The notes beneath the pieces were generated by a model. That model saw only the letters and a program-made list of their open reading frames with translations, did no database searches and was not told the DNA's origin. This document shows, in pieces, positions 25,846-33,009 of a DNA stretch of 35,552 nucleotides. The stretch lies in NCBI GenBank assembly GCA_945787015.1, contig CALZGM010000030.1:1-35552 (forward strand), given 5' to 3'. A program made the position numbers and the translations under genes. The first letter of the stretch is position 1, and each line of letters starts with the position of its first letter. This DNA is from an uncultured Roseburia sp. GTDB taxonomy: Bacteria > Bacillota > Clostridia > Lachnospirales > Lachnospiraceae.

Positions 25846-26043
25846 TCATTCAATCTTATTTTTTATATATTTTCCTGACTTAATTCTTTTGTCCTCCGGT
25901 TTTTCAGAATCAAACGGAATTACCCACATAGGTCCCATTTTGGTTGCACCTTCTATTCTTCCATCGGTGCACAAAATTCTTATTCGCCTCTCCGAAATGC
26001 CCCACTTTTCTGATGCTTCTTTTAATGTTATAAAATGATCCAT
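25846..26043 (-). CDS. Small helix-turn-helix DNA-binding protein (excisionase/MerR-like)
   Basis: This 65-residue protein is almost entirely one helix-turn-helix: ITLKEASEKWGISERRIRIL, followed by a wing-like CTDGRIEGATKMGPMWVIP and a basic tail. Such small proteins are common in Lachnospiraceae accessory regions. They may act as excisionase-type or autoregulatory DNA-binding proteins. TGAGG lies 8 bases before the ATG. It is the first gene after the riboswitch-terminator leader, and its stop codon overlaps a possible ATG of the WYL gene (ATGA). A role in controlling the island is likely; recombination is less likely, as no integrase is present. Confidence 0.8.
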   Translation of the reverse strand: MDHFITLKEASEKWGISERRIRILCTDGRIEGATKMGPMWVIPFDSEKPEDKRIKSGKYIKNKIE

Positions 26044-26063
26044 GCTAATACCTCATAAAAGCG

Positions 26064-26089
26064 AAAAAACACCATAGATGCCTATGATG
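26064..26089 (-). terminator. Riboswitch expression-platform terminator
   Basis: On the minus strand an 8-bp stem with one G-U pair (CATCATAG with CTATGGTG, loop GCAT, 26070-26089) is followed by six T residues (26064-26069). It ends about 20 bases before the first start codon of the accessory operon and behind that operon's own promoter, so it must act as a conditional attenuator. UAUGA in the 3' strand of the aptamer's P1 helix can pair with UCAUA of the terminator's 5' arm, a possible antiterminator. Confidence 0.72.
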
Positions 26090-26095
26090 TCGTTC

Positions 26096-26166
26096 ATAAA
26101 CTGCAACTGGCTACCATTTAAGGCCCTCTAGTTTTCCGTCACAACGTTTCCATTGTTTTGGCTTAT
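26096..26166 (-). promoter_or_regulatory. Cyclic-di-GMP-I (GEMM) riboswitch aptamer
   Basis: On the minus strand the leader reads GCCAAA, then a 6-bp hairpin capped by a GAAA tetraloop (ACAATG GAAA CGTTGT, 26141-26156). It continues GACGGAAAACTAGAGGGCC, TTAAATGGTAGCCAGTTGC and a closing strand GTTTAT that pairs with ATAAGC. This is the order of elements in class-I cyclic-di-GMP riboswitches: GNRA-capped P1b/P2, GACGCAAAGC-like joining strand, GGCCUAA and GUAGCCAG-UUGC. Deviations are GACGG for GACGC and GCCAAAAC for GGCAAACC. It lies between a consensus promoter and a terminator. Recognised by eye; a covariance-model search was not possible. Confidence 0.75.
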
Positions 26167-26179
26167 TCAACTGGTAAAT

Positions 26180-26208
26180 ATTATATACCCTCCGCGGAAT
26201 AATATCAA
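26180..26208 (-). promoter_or_regulatory. Consensus promoter of the riboswitch-led accessory operon
   Basis: On the minus strand TTGATA (26203-26208) and a perfect TATAAT (26180-26185) are 17 bp apart. Transcription would begin near 26173, giving a leader of about 130 bases before the small HTH gene. That leader holds the cyclic-di-GMP-type aptamer and the terminator. Confidence 0.82.
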
Positions 26209-26293
26209 CCGATTTATCAGACCAAAGTACCAAATCGTTTATATCAGATTGTTGATTCAAATGTCATTATCCCGTTAAATGATTCAAAAAGAA

Positions 26294-26333
26294 AAAAAGA
26301 AACCATCATCGAAAACGACACCGGTTTCTTTTT
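26294..26333 (-). terminator. Intrinsic terminator after the HD-GYP gene
   Basis: An 11-bp stem (AAAAAGAAACC at 26294-26304 with its complement at 26323-26333) is followed on the minus strand by a long T-rich tract. It lies about 20 bases after the HD-GYP stop codon and insulates that operon from the riboswitch-led operon. The 310-base gap 26044-26353 contains only this terminator, the promoter, the aptamer and the second terminator. Confidence 0.87.
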
Positions 26334-26353
26334 AAGAGTTATTATATTCTTTT

Positions 26354-27793
26354 TTACGCGTCTCTCTCCAACCCCAATGCTACTCTGATTCGTCCTATCA
26401 GGTAAGACGGCCGGAATGGCTTTACTATATAATCCGCTGCTCCTACTTTCTTACACTTTTCAACTGTTTCACGATCCGACAAGGCGGTAAGGAAAATAAT
26501 AGGTGCGGTTTCATCAAACAGCTGGCGGATTGTCCGTGCTGTTTCAATTCCATCGACTCCGGGCAGAACAACATCCATTAATATCACAGCCGGCATTCCA
26601 TTCTTATGAATGTAAGAAATTGCTTCCTTTCCGGTCTTTGCCATAACCACCCGAAACTGTGTCTCACAAATGTTTCTTACCATTTGTAACGTCATAATTG
26701 TATCATCTACTGCAAGTACAATCGGTCTGCTATCGCTCTTACTGGTGTCAATTGCTGCCATCTCATTGCTGTAATCTGCTTCCACTGAACTGTTTGGATT
26801 AATCGTAATATGTAGGTTTTTCCTTTCATCTCCCAAGTCTAGTAGTTCCCCATTTCGTAGGCGGATTTTGGGGCGAAGCGGGTTACTGGTATTTTCATAG
26901 ACAAGACCTTCCCTTCCATCGGAAAGCTTTACCAATACCCCTTTCGGATAAACAGGCACCCATTTTAAAAAGGTTGTTACCACCTGCCTGTTAAATAAAA
27001 TATCACAGCCACCCATCAAATATTCAATTGCCTCTGACGGTGTATAAGGATCTTTGTATGGTCGCTTAGATGTTAAAGCGTCATAAACATCTGCTACATG
27101 AATAATTTTTGCAAAAAGCGGAATTTTATCTTTCGAAAGTTCGTTTGGATAGCCGCTTCCATCTTCATTTTCATGATGAAAAAGAATGGCTCTTTTTGCA
27201 TCTAAAGAAACATTCCAACGCTCTGCCAACAATTCAACAGACAGTTGCGGATGCATTTTTATAAGCTTGAATTCTTCCTTTGTCAATCGTCCCGGCTTAT
27301 TTAAAACCTCAGGATCAATCATGAGCTTTCCCATATCATGAAACATCGCACCTACGCACAAGTCATTTAGTGCATCCTGTTTTAGACCAAGCCCCATCCC
27401 AATTACAGTTGATAAAACAGCAACATTTACAGAATGGCGGTACGTATAATCATCAAAGGTCCGCAAGTCTACCATGTCTAATGTAATGGAACCACTGGCT
27501 AATATCTGCTTTACCACATCCTTAGCTACCTGCAGACTCGCATCGATATCTTTCTTACGTAAAGCCTCGGCACCCCTGTTTCGAAGTTCGACGCTAATCG
27601 TTTCCTCTATCTCGATGCCTTTTGAAAACTCATCTTCAATATAGAATCCGAGATAGCCTCTTTCTTTTAATTTTTCGATATACTCTGCAGTAATCGGACG
27701 TTTTTTTGCAATCAGCATGCGGCTATATTCGTCAAATACTCCCTTTGCTAAAAGCATCCCCGGTTCTGCTTCCTCAATTCGTATATACCTCAT
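26354..27793 (-). CDS. HD-GYP phosphodiesterase with C-terminal receiver domain
   Basis: This 479-residue protein is a probable cyclic-di-GMP phosphodiesterase. An N-terminal ~60-residue domain (IRIEEAEPGMLLAKGVFD) is like those often found before HD-GYP. The HD-GYP core has H120, H152-D153 with K156 (HDMGK), H181, H206-H207 and DGSGYP (211-216), so the metal ligands look complete. A PilZ-like or linker region follows. A receiver (about 357-477) has phosphoacceptor D407 in VILMDVVLPGVDG and lysine in YIVKPF. The receiver is at the C-terminus rather than in the usual N-terminal position. GAGGGG precedes the ATG; the gene starts 12 bases after the sulfatase gene. Confidence 0.9.
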   Translation of the reverse strand: MRYIRIEEAEPGMLLAKGVFDEYSRMLIAKKRPITAEYIEKLKERGYLGFYIEDEFSKGIEIEETISVELRNRGAEALRKKDIDASLQVAKDVVKQILASGSITLDMVDLRTFDDYTYRHSVNVAVLSTVIGMGLGLKQDALNDLCVGAMFHDMGKLMIDPEVLNKPGRLTKEEFKLIKMHPQLSVELLAERWNVSLDAKRAILFHHENEDGSGYPNELSKDKIPLFAKIIHVADVYDALTSKRPYKDPYTPSEAIEYLMGGCDILFNRQVVTTFLKWVPVYPKGVLVKLSDGREGLVYENTSNPLRPKIRLRNGELLDLGDERKNLHITINPNSSVEADYSNEMAAIDTSKSDSRPIVLAVDDTIMTLQMVRNICETQFRVVMAKTGKEAISYIHKNGMPAVILMDVVLPGVDGIETARTIRQLFDETAPIIFLTALSDRETVEKCKKVGAADYIVKPFRPSYLIGRIRVALGLERDA

Positions 27794-27805
27794 CCAGTAT
27801 TCCCC

Positions 27806-29737
27806 TCATTTTGTCAGATATGGGAAGAAAAACTTACTCTGCCCTTCCCTATCAAACATATTATTATACTGCAATGTCTCATATTGTCGAATCCAGTCGA
27901 CTTCTTCTCCTTCTGCTTCCGACAAGTATTTATACCTTCCTTCTGCCGCAGAATAAAAACCTCTGGAATTAATCGCCGGTACATATTCCATCATACTTTT
28001 CAAGAATCGGTTATAAGCCGGTAATGGAAGTCCCGCGCGTTCCAGTGCCAATGTAGACAAATAATTTAAGCTGGTAATAGGTATTTCCTCTTCCTCACTC
28101 TCGTAATTGGTCCAAATAAAAAATGGCACTTTATAAAGGTTCTGCAATTCTGTGATAGTCAGACCTGATAAGCCTTTTCCATTCAATCTTTTATAAAAAT
28201 CGGTTCTTAAACTTGGCTGATGGTCTCCAAAAAATACAATTTCAACCGGTTCTTCCACATTTTCAAAATAACGAATCAGGTATTCTAATGCTTTATCACT
28301 TTCATTCAGCAGAGACAAATATTGGTTTGCATCCGGATAGTTTCCTGCCAAAACCCGGATTTTTTCTGCAAAATTATCATATTTCTCTGTATATCCGCCA
28401 TGGTTCTGCATGGAGATTCCCATAATAAATAAGTTCTCATTTTTTGCCTTACTCTCATAGCGTTCGATAATCTTTTCGTAAAATTCCTGATCTGAAATAT
28501 ATTTTCGTAGTAACGCATCCTCATCAAAATGATTGATAAAATACATCTCGTCAAAGCCTAAATCCGGATACACAAGATTTCTGCTCCAACCGGTCTCGTA
28601 GTATGGATGCATTGCCACACAGGTATAGCCATAATTTTTCAAATCAGACACCAGCGAAGTTGGTTCTTCGCTAATGTACTGCTGATACACAACCGAGCCA
28701 CTCGGCAAAAAGGCCATCGTGTTACCAGTGAGAAATTCCCATTCACAATTCGATGTTTTCGCACCAAACACCGATGACAATGCATAACCGCGAACAATAT
28801 TTTCCTGTAAGGAATCAAAGTACGGTGTCACCTCTTCATTGGTTGCAAATGCACCGATTGTAGTCAAGTCAGCATACGATTCACTCATGATAGCAATAAT
28901 CGTAGGCTTCTCTTCTGTTACTTCTTCCCCAATGCTATACATTGCTTCCAGTGCCTCTACCGCTTCTTTTGAATAGCCTTCCGGCGGCTGTACAAAATAA
29001 TCACGGATGCTCAAAAGGAAATTCAGCACATAACCATTTCGGTAAGAGCCCTTCTGCTCCCAGGTTTCTGTTACAATACTTTCTGTTGCCTCTGCAAGAT
29101 AAAGACTTCCTGCAAGCACAAGTGAAATACAAACAGCACGCATCCAGATTTTATGTTTTACAAAAGACACATTGCATTTTCGTATGAATGAAATGTAAAG
29201 TGTAGAAAGTAAAATCACATAAACCGCCCGCTCATCCAGAGTAAATTCATAGTTTCCGGCAACACTTAAGCCGGTAGAAACGGAACGGATATCACTGAAA
29301 ATAAACTCATTTCCCCGGAACATATATACAAAGTAATTGATTCCTGCCAAAAGCATCAATGTCAGGTGGGAAATAATACAGGTCAGTTGCAGATGATTCG
29401 TAATGACCTGCACACCTGTGTACAGCACCATACAACATAAAATATTAAGTCTTAATTTGGAATCTGTAATGTTTGCCCGTAAGTTCGCATCCAACAAAAG
29501 GTACTGTACCATATAAGTGGAAAAAATGCTGCTAAGAAAAATACCGGCAGCAGTCCACAACCAGACCAAAGAACCCTTCCATTCGATTACCAGCCATTTA
29601 ATTCCCACATAAGCTGCCAAAAATCCAATCAACACCCCTATTGAAAATGGCGTCCTAAGAAACAGCACGATGGAAAAAACGAAGATGGCGATAATCCAGT
29701 ACACGTCCTCTCGTTCAAACTTCAATCTAATCTTCAT
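27806..29737 (-). CDS. LTA-synthase-family membrane sulfatase (phosphoglycerol transferase-like)
   Basis: This 643-residue protein has about five to six membrane helices in the first ~215 residues and an extracellular sulfatase-fold domain after about 270. The metal and catalytic residues expected of LtaS-type enzymes are visible: E286 in IMSESYADL, nucleophile T328 in FGAKTSNCEW, H446 in QNHGG and D505-H506 in FFGDHQPSL. Such enzymes transfer phosphoglycerol or related groups to envelope polymers. The gene starts one base after the dehydrogenase stop codon and is followed by the HD-GYP gene. The exact product (lipoteichoic acid or a decorated glycan) cannot be read from the sequence. Confidence 0.9.
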   Translation of the reverse strand: MKIRLKFEREDVYWIIAIFVFSIVLFLRTPFSIGVLIGFLAAYVGIKWLVIEWKGSLVWLWTAAGIFLSSIFSTYMVQYLLLDANLRANITDSKLRLNILCCMVLYTGVQVITNHLQLTCIISHLTLMLLAGINYFVYMFRGNEFIFSDIRSVSTGLSVAGNYEFTLDERAVYVILLSTLYISFIRKCNVSFVKHKIWMRAVCISLVLAGSLYLAEATESIVTETWEQKGSYRNGYVLNFLLSIRDYFVQPPEGYSKEAVEALEAMYSIGEEVTEEKPTIIAIMSESYADLTTIGAFATNEEVTPYFDSLQENIVRGYALSSVFGAKTSNCEWEFLTGNTMAFLPSGSVVYQQYISEEPTSLVSDLKNYGYTCVAMHPYYETGWSRNLVYPDLGFDEMYFINHFDEDALLRKYISDQEFYEKIIERYESKAKNENLFIMGISMQNHGGYTEKYDNFAEKIRVLAGNYPDANQYLSLLNESDKALEYLIRYFENVEEPVEIVFFGDHQPSLRTDFYKRLNGKGLSGLTITELQNLYKVPFFIWTNYESEEEEIPITSLNYLSTLALERAGLPLPAYNRFLKSMMEYVPAINSRGFYSAAEGRYKYLSEAEGEEVDWIRQYETLQYNNMFDREGQSKFFFPYLTK

Positions 29738-29738
29738 T

Positions 29739-30689
29739 TTACTCTGTCACTTCTCTATCGTTTAAAAAATCCCGGACCTGGCCTTCAATAATTTTCATCA
29801 GCCGGGTTCTTGCTTCGATACTTGCCCATGCAATATGCGGCGTAATAATCAGCCTGTCACTGTCCTTGATACGGCGAAGAGGATTCGTCTCACTCATCGG
29901 TTCCACTTTAAGCACATCCAAGCCTGCTGCCGCAATGGAACCACTCTCCAGCGCCTCTGCCAAATCTTCTTCTACTACAATCGGTCCTCTGCCCAGATTT
30001 AAGAAAATGGCACTTTCTTTCATCCTGTCAAACGCAGCTTTATTCATAAGCCCTTCCGTTTCCACAGTAAGTGGTGCATGCACAGAAACGATATCTGATT
30101 CTTTTAATAATGTGTCAAAATCTGCTCTTTCATACCCTGCCTGAGTATTTTTTCCGGAAGTGGAATAATAAATAACACGGCAGCCAAAAAGCTTTGCAAT
30201 ATCAGCCACCCTGCGTCCGATCGCTCCAAGTCCGATAATTCCCCATGTTTTTCCGGAAAGCTCATGAAATACGTTCTGGAAATGCGTAAATACGGTATCG
30301 CCAATATAGCGTTCTGACTTCACATATTCATCATAGTAAGCCAGCTTTTCCAACAGGAAAAATAGAAGTGCAAACGTATGTTGTGCTACGGTTTCCGTAG
30401 AATATCCCGCTACATTGCGCCATTCGATTCCACGTTTTTCCAAATATTCTTTATCCAAATTATTGGTACCTGTTGCTGTTACACAGACCAATTTCAAATG
30501 CTCCGCCTCACCAATCGACTGTTCATTAATCACAACCTTATTGAGGATAATCACATCCGCATCCCTTGTACGAACTCTTGCTTCCTCCGGCGAAGAGAAT
30601 CCATATTTTACCACTTCTCCCAAACGTTCAAAACCCGATAAATCAATATCTTCACCAATGGTTTTTACATCCAAAAAAACAATTTTCAT
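29739..30689 (-). CDS. D-2-hydroxyacid dehydrogenase (glycerate dehydrogenase/hydroxypyruvate reductase-like)
   Basis: This 316-residue NAD-dependent oxidoreductase of the D-isomer 2-hydroxyacid family has the nucleotide-binding motif GLGAIGRRVADI in the middle. The catalytic residues lie in the second half: the arginine in NLGRGPIV, the glutamate in DVLKVEPM and the histidine in ITPHIAWAS. Length is normal for the family. ATG at 30689 is chosen for the AGGAG site 7 bases upstream and the typical start MKIVFLD; a longer frame to 30740 overlaps the NfeD gene. It lies 4 bases after the NfeD stop. Hydroxypyruvate/glycerate is a likely substrate, but related 2-keto acids cannot be excluded. Confidence 0.92.
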   Translation of the reverse strand: MKIVFLDVKTIGEDIDLSGFERLGEVVKYGFSSPEEARVRTRDADVIILNKVVINEQSIGEAEHLKLVCVTATGTNNLDKEYLEKRGIEWRNVAGYSTETVAQHTFALLFFLLEKLAYYDEYVKSERYIGDTVFTHFQNVFHELSGKTWGIIGLGAIGRRVADIAKLFGCRVIYYSTSGKNTQAGYERADFDTLLKESDIVSVHAPLTVETEGLMNKAAFDRMKESAIFLNLGRGPIVVEEDLAEALESGSIAAAGLDVLKVEPMSETNPLRRIKDSDRLIITPHIAWASIEARTRLMKIIEGQVRDFLNDREVTE

Positions 30690-30693
30690 ACGA

Positions 30694-31158
30694 TTACTCC
30701 TGCGTATCCTCTTCTTTTTTCGGCATATGCGAGCTGTCATCTACATAAAGCGTTACGCCTCGGATTTCCTTTACCGTCACAATCGTACCTGCTTCAAATG
30801 TCTTTTCTTCATTGTATGCTCTTGCAGACCATTCCTGCCCCTTGTACAAAGCTGTACCTGTGCCACGGAGATTATCCACGCTTTCCGTCAGACAAACATC
30901 TACTCCAATTACTGTTTCATAATTTGTCTTTACCAGTCGTGGTTTAAAATACTTTAATGCCCATGGTCTTGTAAATAGTAAAAGAATTGCAGACACTACT
31001 ACAAAAATCGCAATTTGCCAGAAAATATTGATTCCCAAAAGTGAAAAAATCAATGCTGCCAGTGCTCCGCCTGCGAACCAGATAGAAGTCAATCCCACAG
31101 TTGCAATCTCTACACCGATAAATAAAACGACTAAAACAAGCCAAATAATAATTTCCAT
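30694..31158 (-). CDS. NfeD-family membrane protein
   Basis: This 154-residue protein has membrane helices at about residues 2-20, 26-43 and 48-66 and a C-terminal OB-fold-like domain (VIGVDVCLTESVDNLRGTGTALYKGQEWSARAYN, with GTIVTVKEIRGVTLYV), the pattern of short NfeD proteins. NfeD partners usually act with SPFH/flotillin proteins in membrane microdomains, but no flotillin gene is beside it here. ATG at 31158 with GAGGAGG upstream is preferred over a GTG at 31176. It heads an operon with the dehydrogenase, the LtaS-like sulfatase and the HD-GYP protein. Confidence 0.9.
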   Translation of the reverse strand: MEIIIWLVLVVLFIGVEIATVGLTSIWFAGGALAALIFSLLGINIFWQIAIFVVVSAILLLFTRPWALKYFKPRLVKTNYETVIGVDVCLTESVDNLRGTGTALYKGQEWSARAYNEEKTFEAGTIVTVKEIRGVTLYVDDSSHMPKKEEDTQE

Positions 31159-31196
31159 ATGAAAGAACCTCCTCACACCATTTTATCATTTATGCT

Positions 31197-31225
31197 ATTA
31201 TAGCACGCTTCATTTTTAGAGTCCA
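31197..31225 (-). promoter_or_regulatory. Promoter of the NfeD-dehydrogenase-sulfatase-HD-GYP operon
   Basis: On the minus strand TGGACT (31220-31225) and a perfect TATAAT (31197-31202) are 17 bp apart, with an extended-10 TG. The start codon of NfeD follows about 38 bases downstream. It lies back to back with the sigma-D-like promoter on the other strand. Confidence 0.7.
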
Positions 31226-31228
31226 TTC

Positions 31229-31255
31229 TAAAGTTTTCCATTTTTCTGTCGAAAT
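31229..31255 (+). promoter_or_regulatory. Sigma-D/sigma-28 (flagellar) type promoter
   Basis: TAAAGTTT (31229-31236), 11 bases, then GTCGAAAT (31248-31255). The -35 matches the flagellar sigma-28 consensus TAAAGTTT perfectly. The -10 matches six of eight positions of GCCGATAT, and the spacing is the consensus one. Transcription would start near 31262, about 32 bases before the predicted start codon. No comparable housekeeping promoter was found in this interval. Confidence 0.6.
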
Positions 31256-31293
31256 ATAGAATATCAGAATCCGGCAGAGAAAGGATGAGTTCC

Positions 31294-31857
31294 ATGGCAG
31301 CTACCGCAAATACCGCAGTAAGTTTAAGTGAATCATATTATCTTCGCAGTTTTTATAAAAATAACCGGGATGCCGCAACTGACAGCAAGCGAAAAGAAAT
31401 GTCAGCCGGCACACTCTCTCAGGCTGATGCACAGGCACTTCGTACAGCTGTACGTAAACTACGTAATTTCAATTACGAAGAAGATACTACTGACGGTGCA
31501 AATATCTATTCCAGCGTTTCTGCCTTTTTGGAGACATACAATCATGCACTAGAGTCTTCAGGAGGTTCCGGTGATTATTCTTTAAACCGCTATGCAAAGC
31601 AATTAAAAAATCTAGCAAAAGAATATGCAGATGAATTAAAAGATGTCGGTATTACTGTAAATTCTGATGGCACCTTAGAAAAAAATGAAAACCTGCTTAA
31701 GGCAGCAAAAGTTACCAAAATTGATAAACTTTTCGGAAAGGATGCTGAATTCGCTACAAAAAGCTCCCGCTATGCAAAGCGGATAAATGCCATTGCTTCT
31801 GACTTGATTTATACAGAACTGACCCAGACAGGAACACGTATCAATTTGTCTATATAA
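31294..31857 (+). CDS. Hypothetical protein, probable motility-linked (FliD-like C-terminal stretch)
   Basis: I do not recognise a named family for this 187-residue soluble protein, which is helical and rich in Ala, Ser, Lys and Asn. The segment YADELKDVGITVNSDGTLEKNENLL followed by IDKLFGKDAEF recalls the end of the flagellar cap protein FliD (GI...DGTL... KLF), though the similarity is short. There is no signal peptide, as for flagellar export substrates. ATG at 31294 is chosen because AAAGG is 9 bases upstream; for the ATG at 31285 that site would be adjacent. The upstream sigma-D-like promoter independently points to the motility regulon. It is monocistronic. Confidence 0.72.
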   Translation: MAATANTAVSLSESYYLRSFYKNNRDAATDSKRKEMSAGTLSQADAQALRTAVRKLRNFNYEEDTTDGANIYSSVSAFLETYNHALESSGGSGDYSLNRYAKQLKNLAKEYADELKDVGITVNSDGTLEKNENLLKAAKVTKIDKLFGKDAEFATKSSRYAKRINAIASDLIYTELTQTGTRINLSI

Positions 31858-31868
31858 TTAATGCAAAA

Positions 31869-31912
31869 AAGCCACAGGTACTACCTCACTGAGGTAAAAG
31901 CACCTGTGGCTT
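31869..31912. terminator. Bidirectional terminator between convergent genes
   Basis: An 11-bp perfect stem (AAGCCACAGGT at 31869-31879 with its complement at 31902-31912) encloses a smaller hairpin (ACCTC/GAGGT). A T-rich tract follows on the plus strand and six T residues on the minus strand. It serves both the plus-strand hypothetical gene and the minus-strand LD-carboxypeptidase gene. Confidence 0.88.
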
Positions 31913-31917
31913 AATTT

Positions 31918-32976
31918 TTATTTCCATTCGTAGGAAATCGTAATATCATTTCCTTTCATGTTTACTTTTGCATAAGCGCCGGACACCATCGGCATCATCG
32001 GTTCTAAATGCCCGATATCCAAATCCATGATAATGGGCACCTGATATTCTCTCAGTAAATCCACTACTGCATGATACTGATTCAGCCCCATAATTTCCTG
32101 CCCAAACAGCATCGGTCTGCCAATCAAAAAGCCCTTTACATGTGAAAACCAGCCCGCTTCTTTCATTTGCCAGATTGCACGGCGAATCGACATCACGTTC
32201 AGTTCACAGCTTTCCATAAACCAGATGATTCCGTCTTCTTTGTACCGTTCATTAAAGTCTTTTACACCATCAAATCGCGTCCCGAGTATATTTACAAGGC
32301 AATCCATACAACCGCCAACCAACCTACCCTCCATGCTCACGGTTGCCTGCGGCTCTTCTTTGCCCCAGTAATTCGTTCCATCCGGGAGAAGTACGCGGCT
32401 ATTTCGCTCTTCAGTCAGGTTTAACGGTACAAGCGGATGTTCTTTGTCTTTTAACGACTCCTTTTCCCATAAAGGATACCCTGATATATTGCTTTTCTCT
32501 CCCAAAAGCAACTCATAGGTATCGGTCAGACTCTTATCCCATGGCTCCATTCCAAAAGTTTGCGCGCAGTTTGCATAAATAGATGCCGTATCACAAAGCG
32601 TTGTCAACAGAAACGTCATATTGGTATTATCCGAATATCCCATAAGCCACTTTGGCTCTGCTGCCTTTATTGCGTCAAAATCGACATGACTCATGGTCTC
32701 ACACATAAGTTCTCCACCGCCAACAGAAAGTAACACATCGTTATCCTCGCTGCAATAGTAATCTGTCAGTTCTTTTCCACAAGCCTGCGGTGTATTACTG
32801 ATACCGATTCCCTTTCCCTCATAGCAATTCGGTCCAAGGTCAAGGCCATGCCCTAAGTCTTTAAACTTTTTCAGTGCATTGTCAAAAGCACTTTTATATG
32901 GTTCTGTATTGCATCCAAAGGATGGCGCCACAAAACCGATGGTACCATTCTTTGGAAGAAATTTGGGGTATCTCAT
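31918..32976 (-). CDS. S66-family LD-carboxypeptidase / MccF-like serine peptidase
   Basis: This 352-residue cytoplasmic serine peptidase of family S66 has its catalytic Ser115 in MGYSDNT (oxyanion/nucleophile elbow), Glu255 in IWFMESCEL and His323 in DIGHLEP, the Ser-Glu-His triad. The start IGFVAPSFG is typical. Members either remove the terminal D-Ala from cytoplasmic murein tetrapeptides (LdcA) or cleave microcin-C-like aminoacyl adenylates (MccF). The insert and length here fit the MccF-like branch as well as LdcA. It lies 33 bases after the GH3 gene on the same strand, so the two are probably co-transcribed. Confidence 0.9.
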   Translation of the reverse strand: MRYPKFLPKNGTIGFVAPSFGCNTEPYKSAFDNALKKFKDLGHGLDLGPNCYEGKGIGISNTPQACGKELTDYYCSEDNDVLLSVGGGELMCETMSHVDFDAIKAAEPKWLMGYSDNTNMTFLLTTLCDTASIYANCAQTFGMEPWDKSLTDTYELLLGEKSNISGYPLWEKESLKDKEHPLVPLNLTEERNSRVLLPDGTNYWGKEEPQATVSMEGRLVGGCMDCLVNILGTRFDGVKDFNERYKEDGIIWFMESCELNVMSIRRAIWQMKEAGWFSHVKGFLIGRPMLFGQEIMGLNQYHAVVDLLREYQVPIIMDLDIGHLEPMMPMVSGAYAKVNMKGNDITISYEWK

Positions 32977-33009
32977 AATTTGTCCAACCCTTCATTCATC
33001 TAATTTTTA

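Noticed and set aside
21094-26043. Assignment of the island to a known defence type such as CBASS, BREX, Thoeris or a toxin-antitoxin pair
   Set aside because: No nucleotidyltransferase, BrxL/PglZ, TIR or classic toxin-antitoxin motif was found; only the WYL regulator and an HNH motif overlap with such systems.
25846-26043. Small HTH gene as an excisionase of an integrated element
   Set aside because: No integrase, att repeats or phage genes are present in the window.
26064-26089. Reading this hairpin as a second terminator of the HD-GYP operon
   Set aside because: A strong terminator already lies at 26294-26333 and a consensus promoter (26180-26208) lies between them, so the hairpin belongs to the new transcript's leader.
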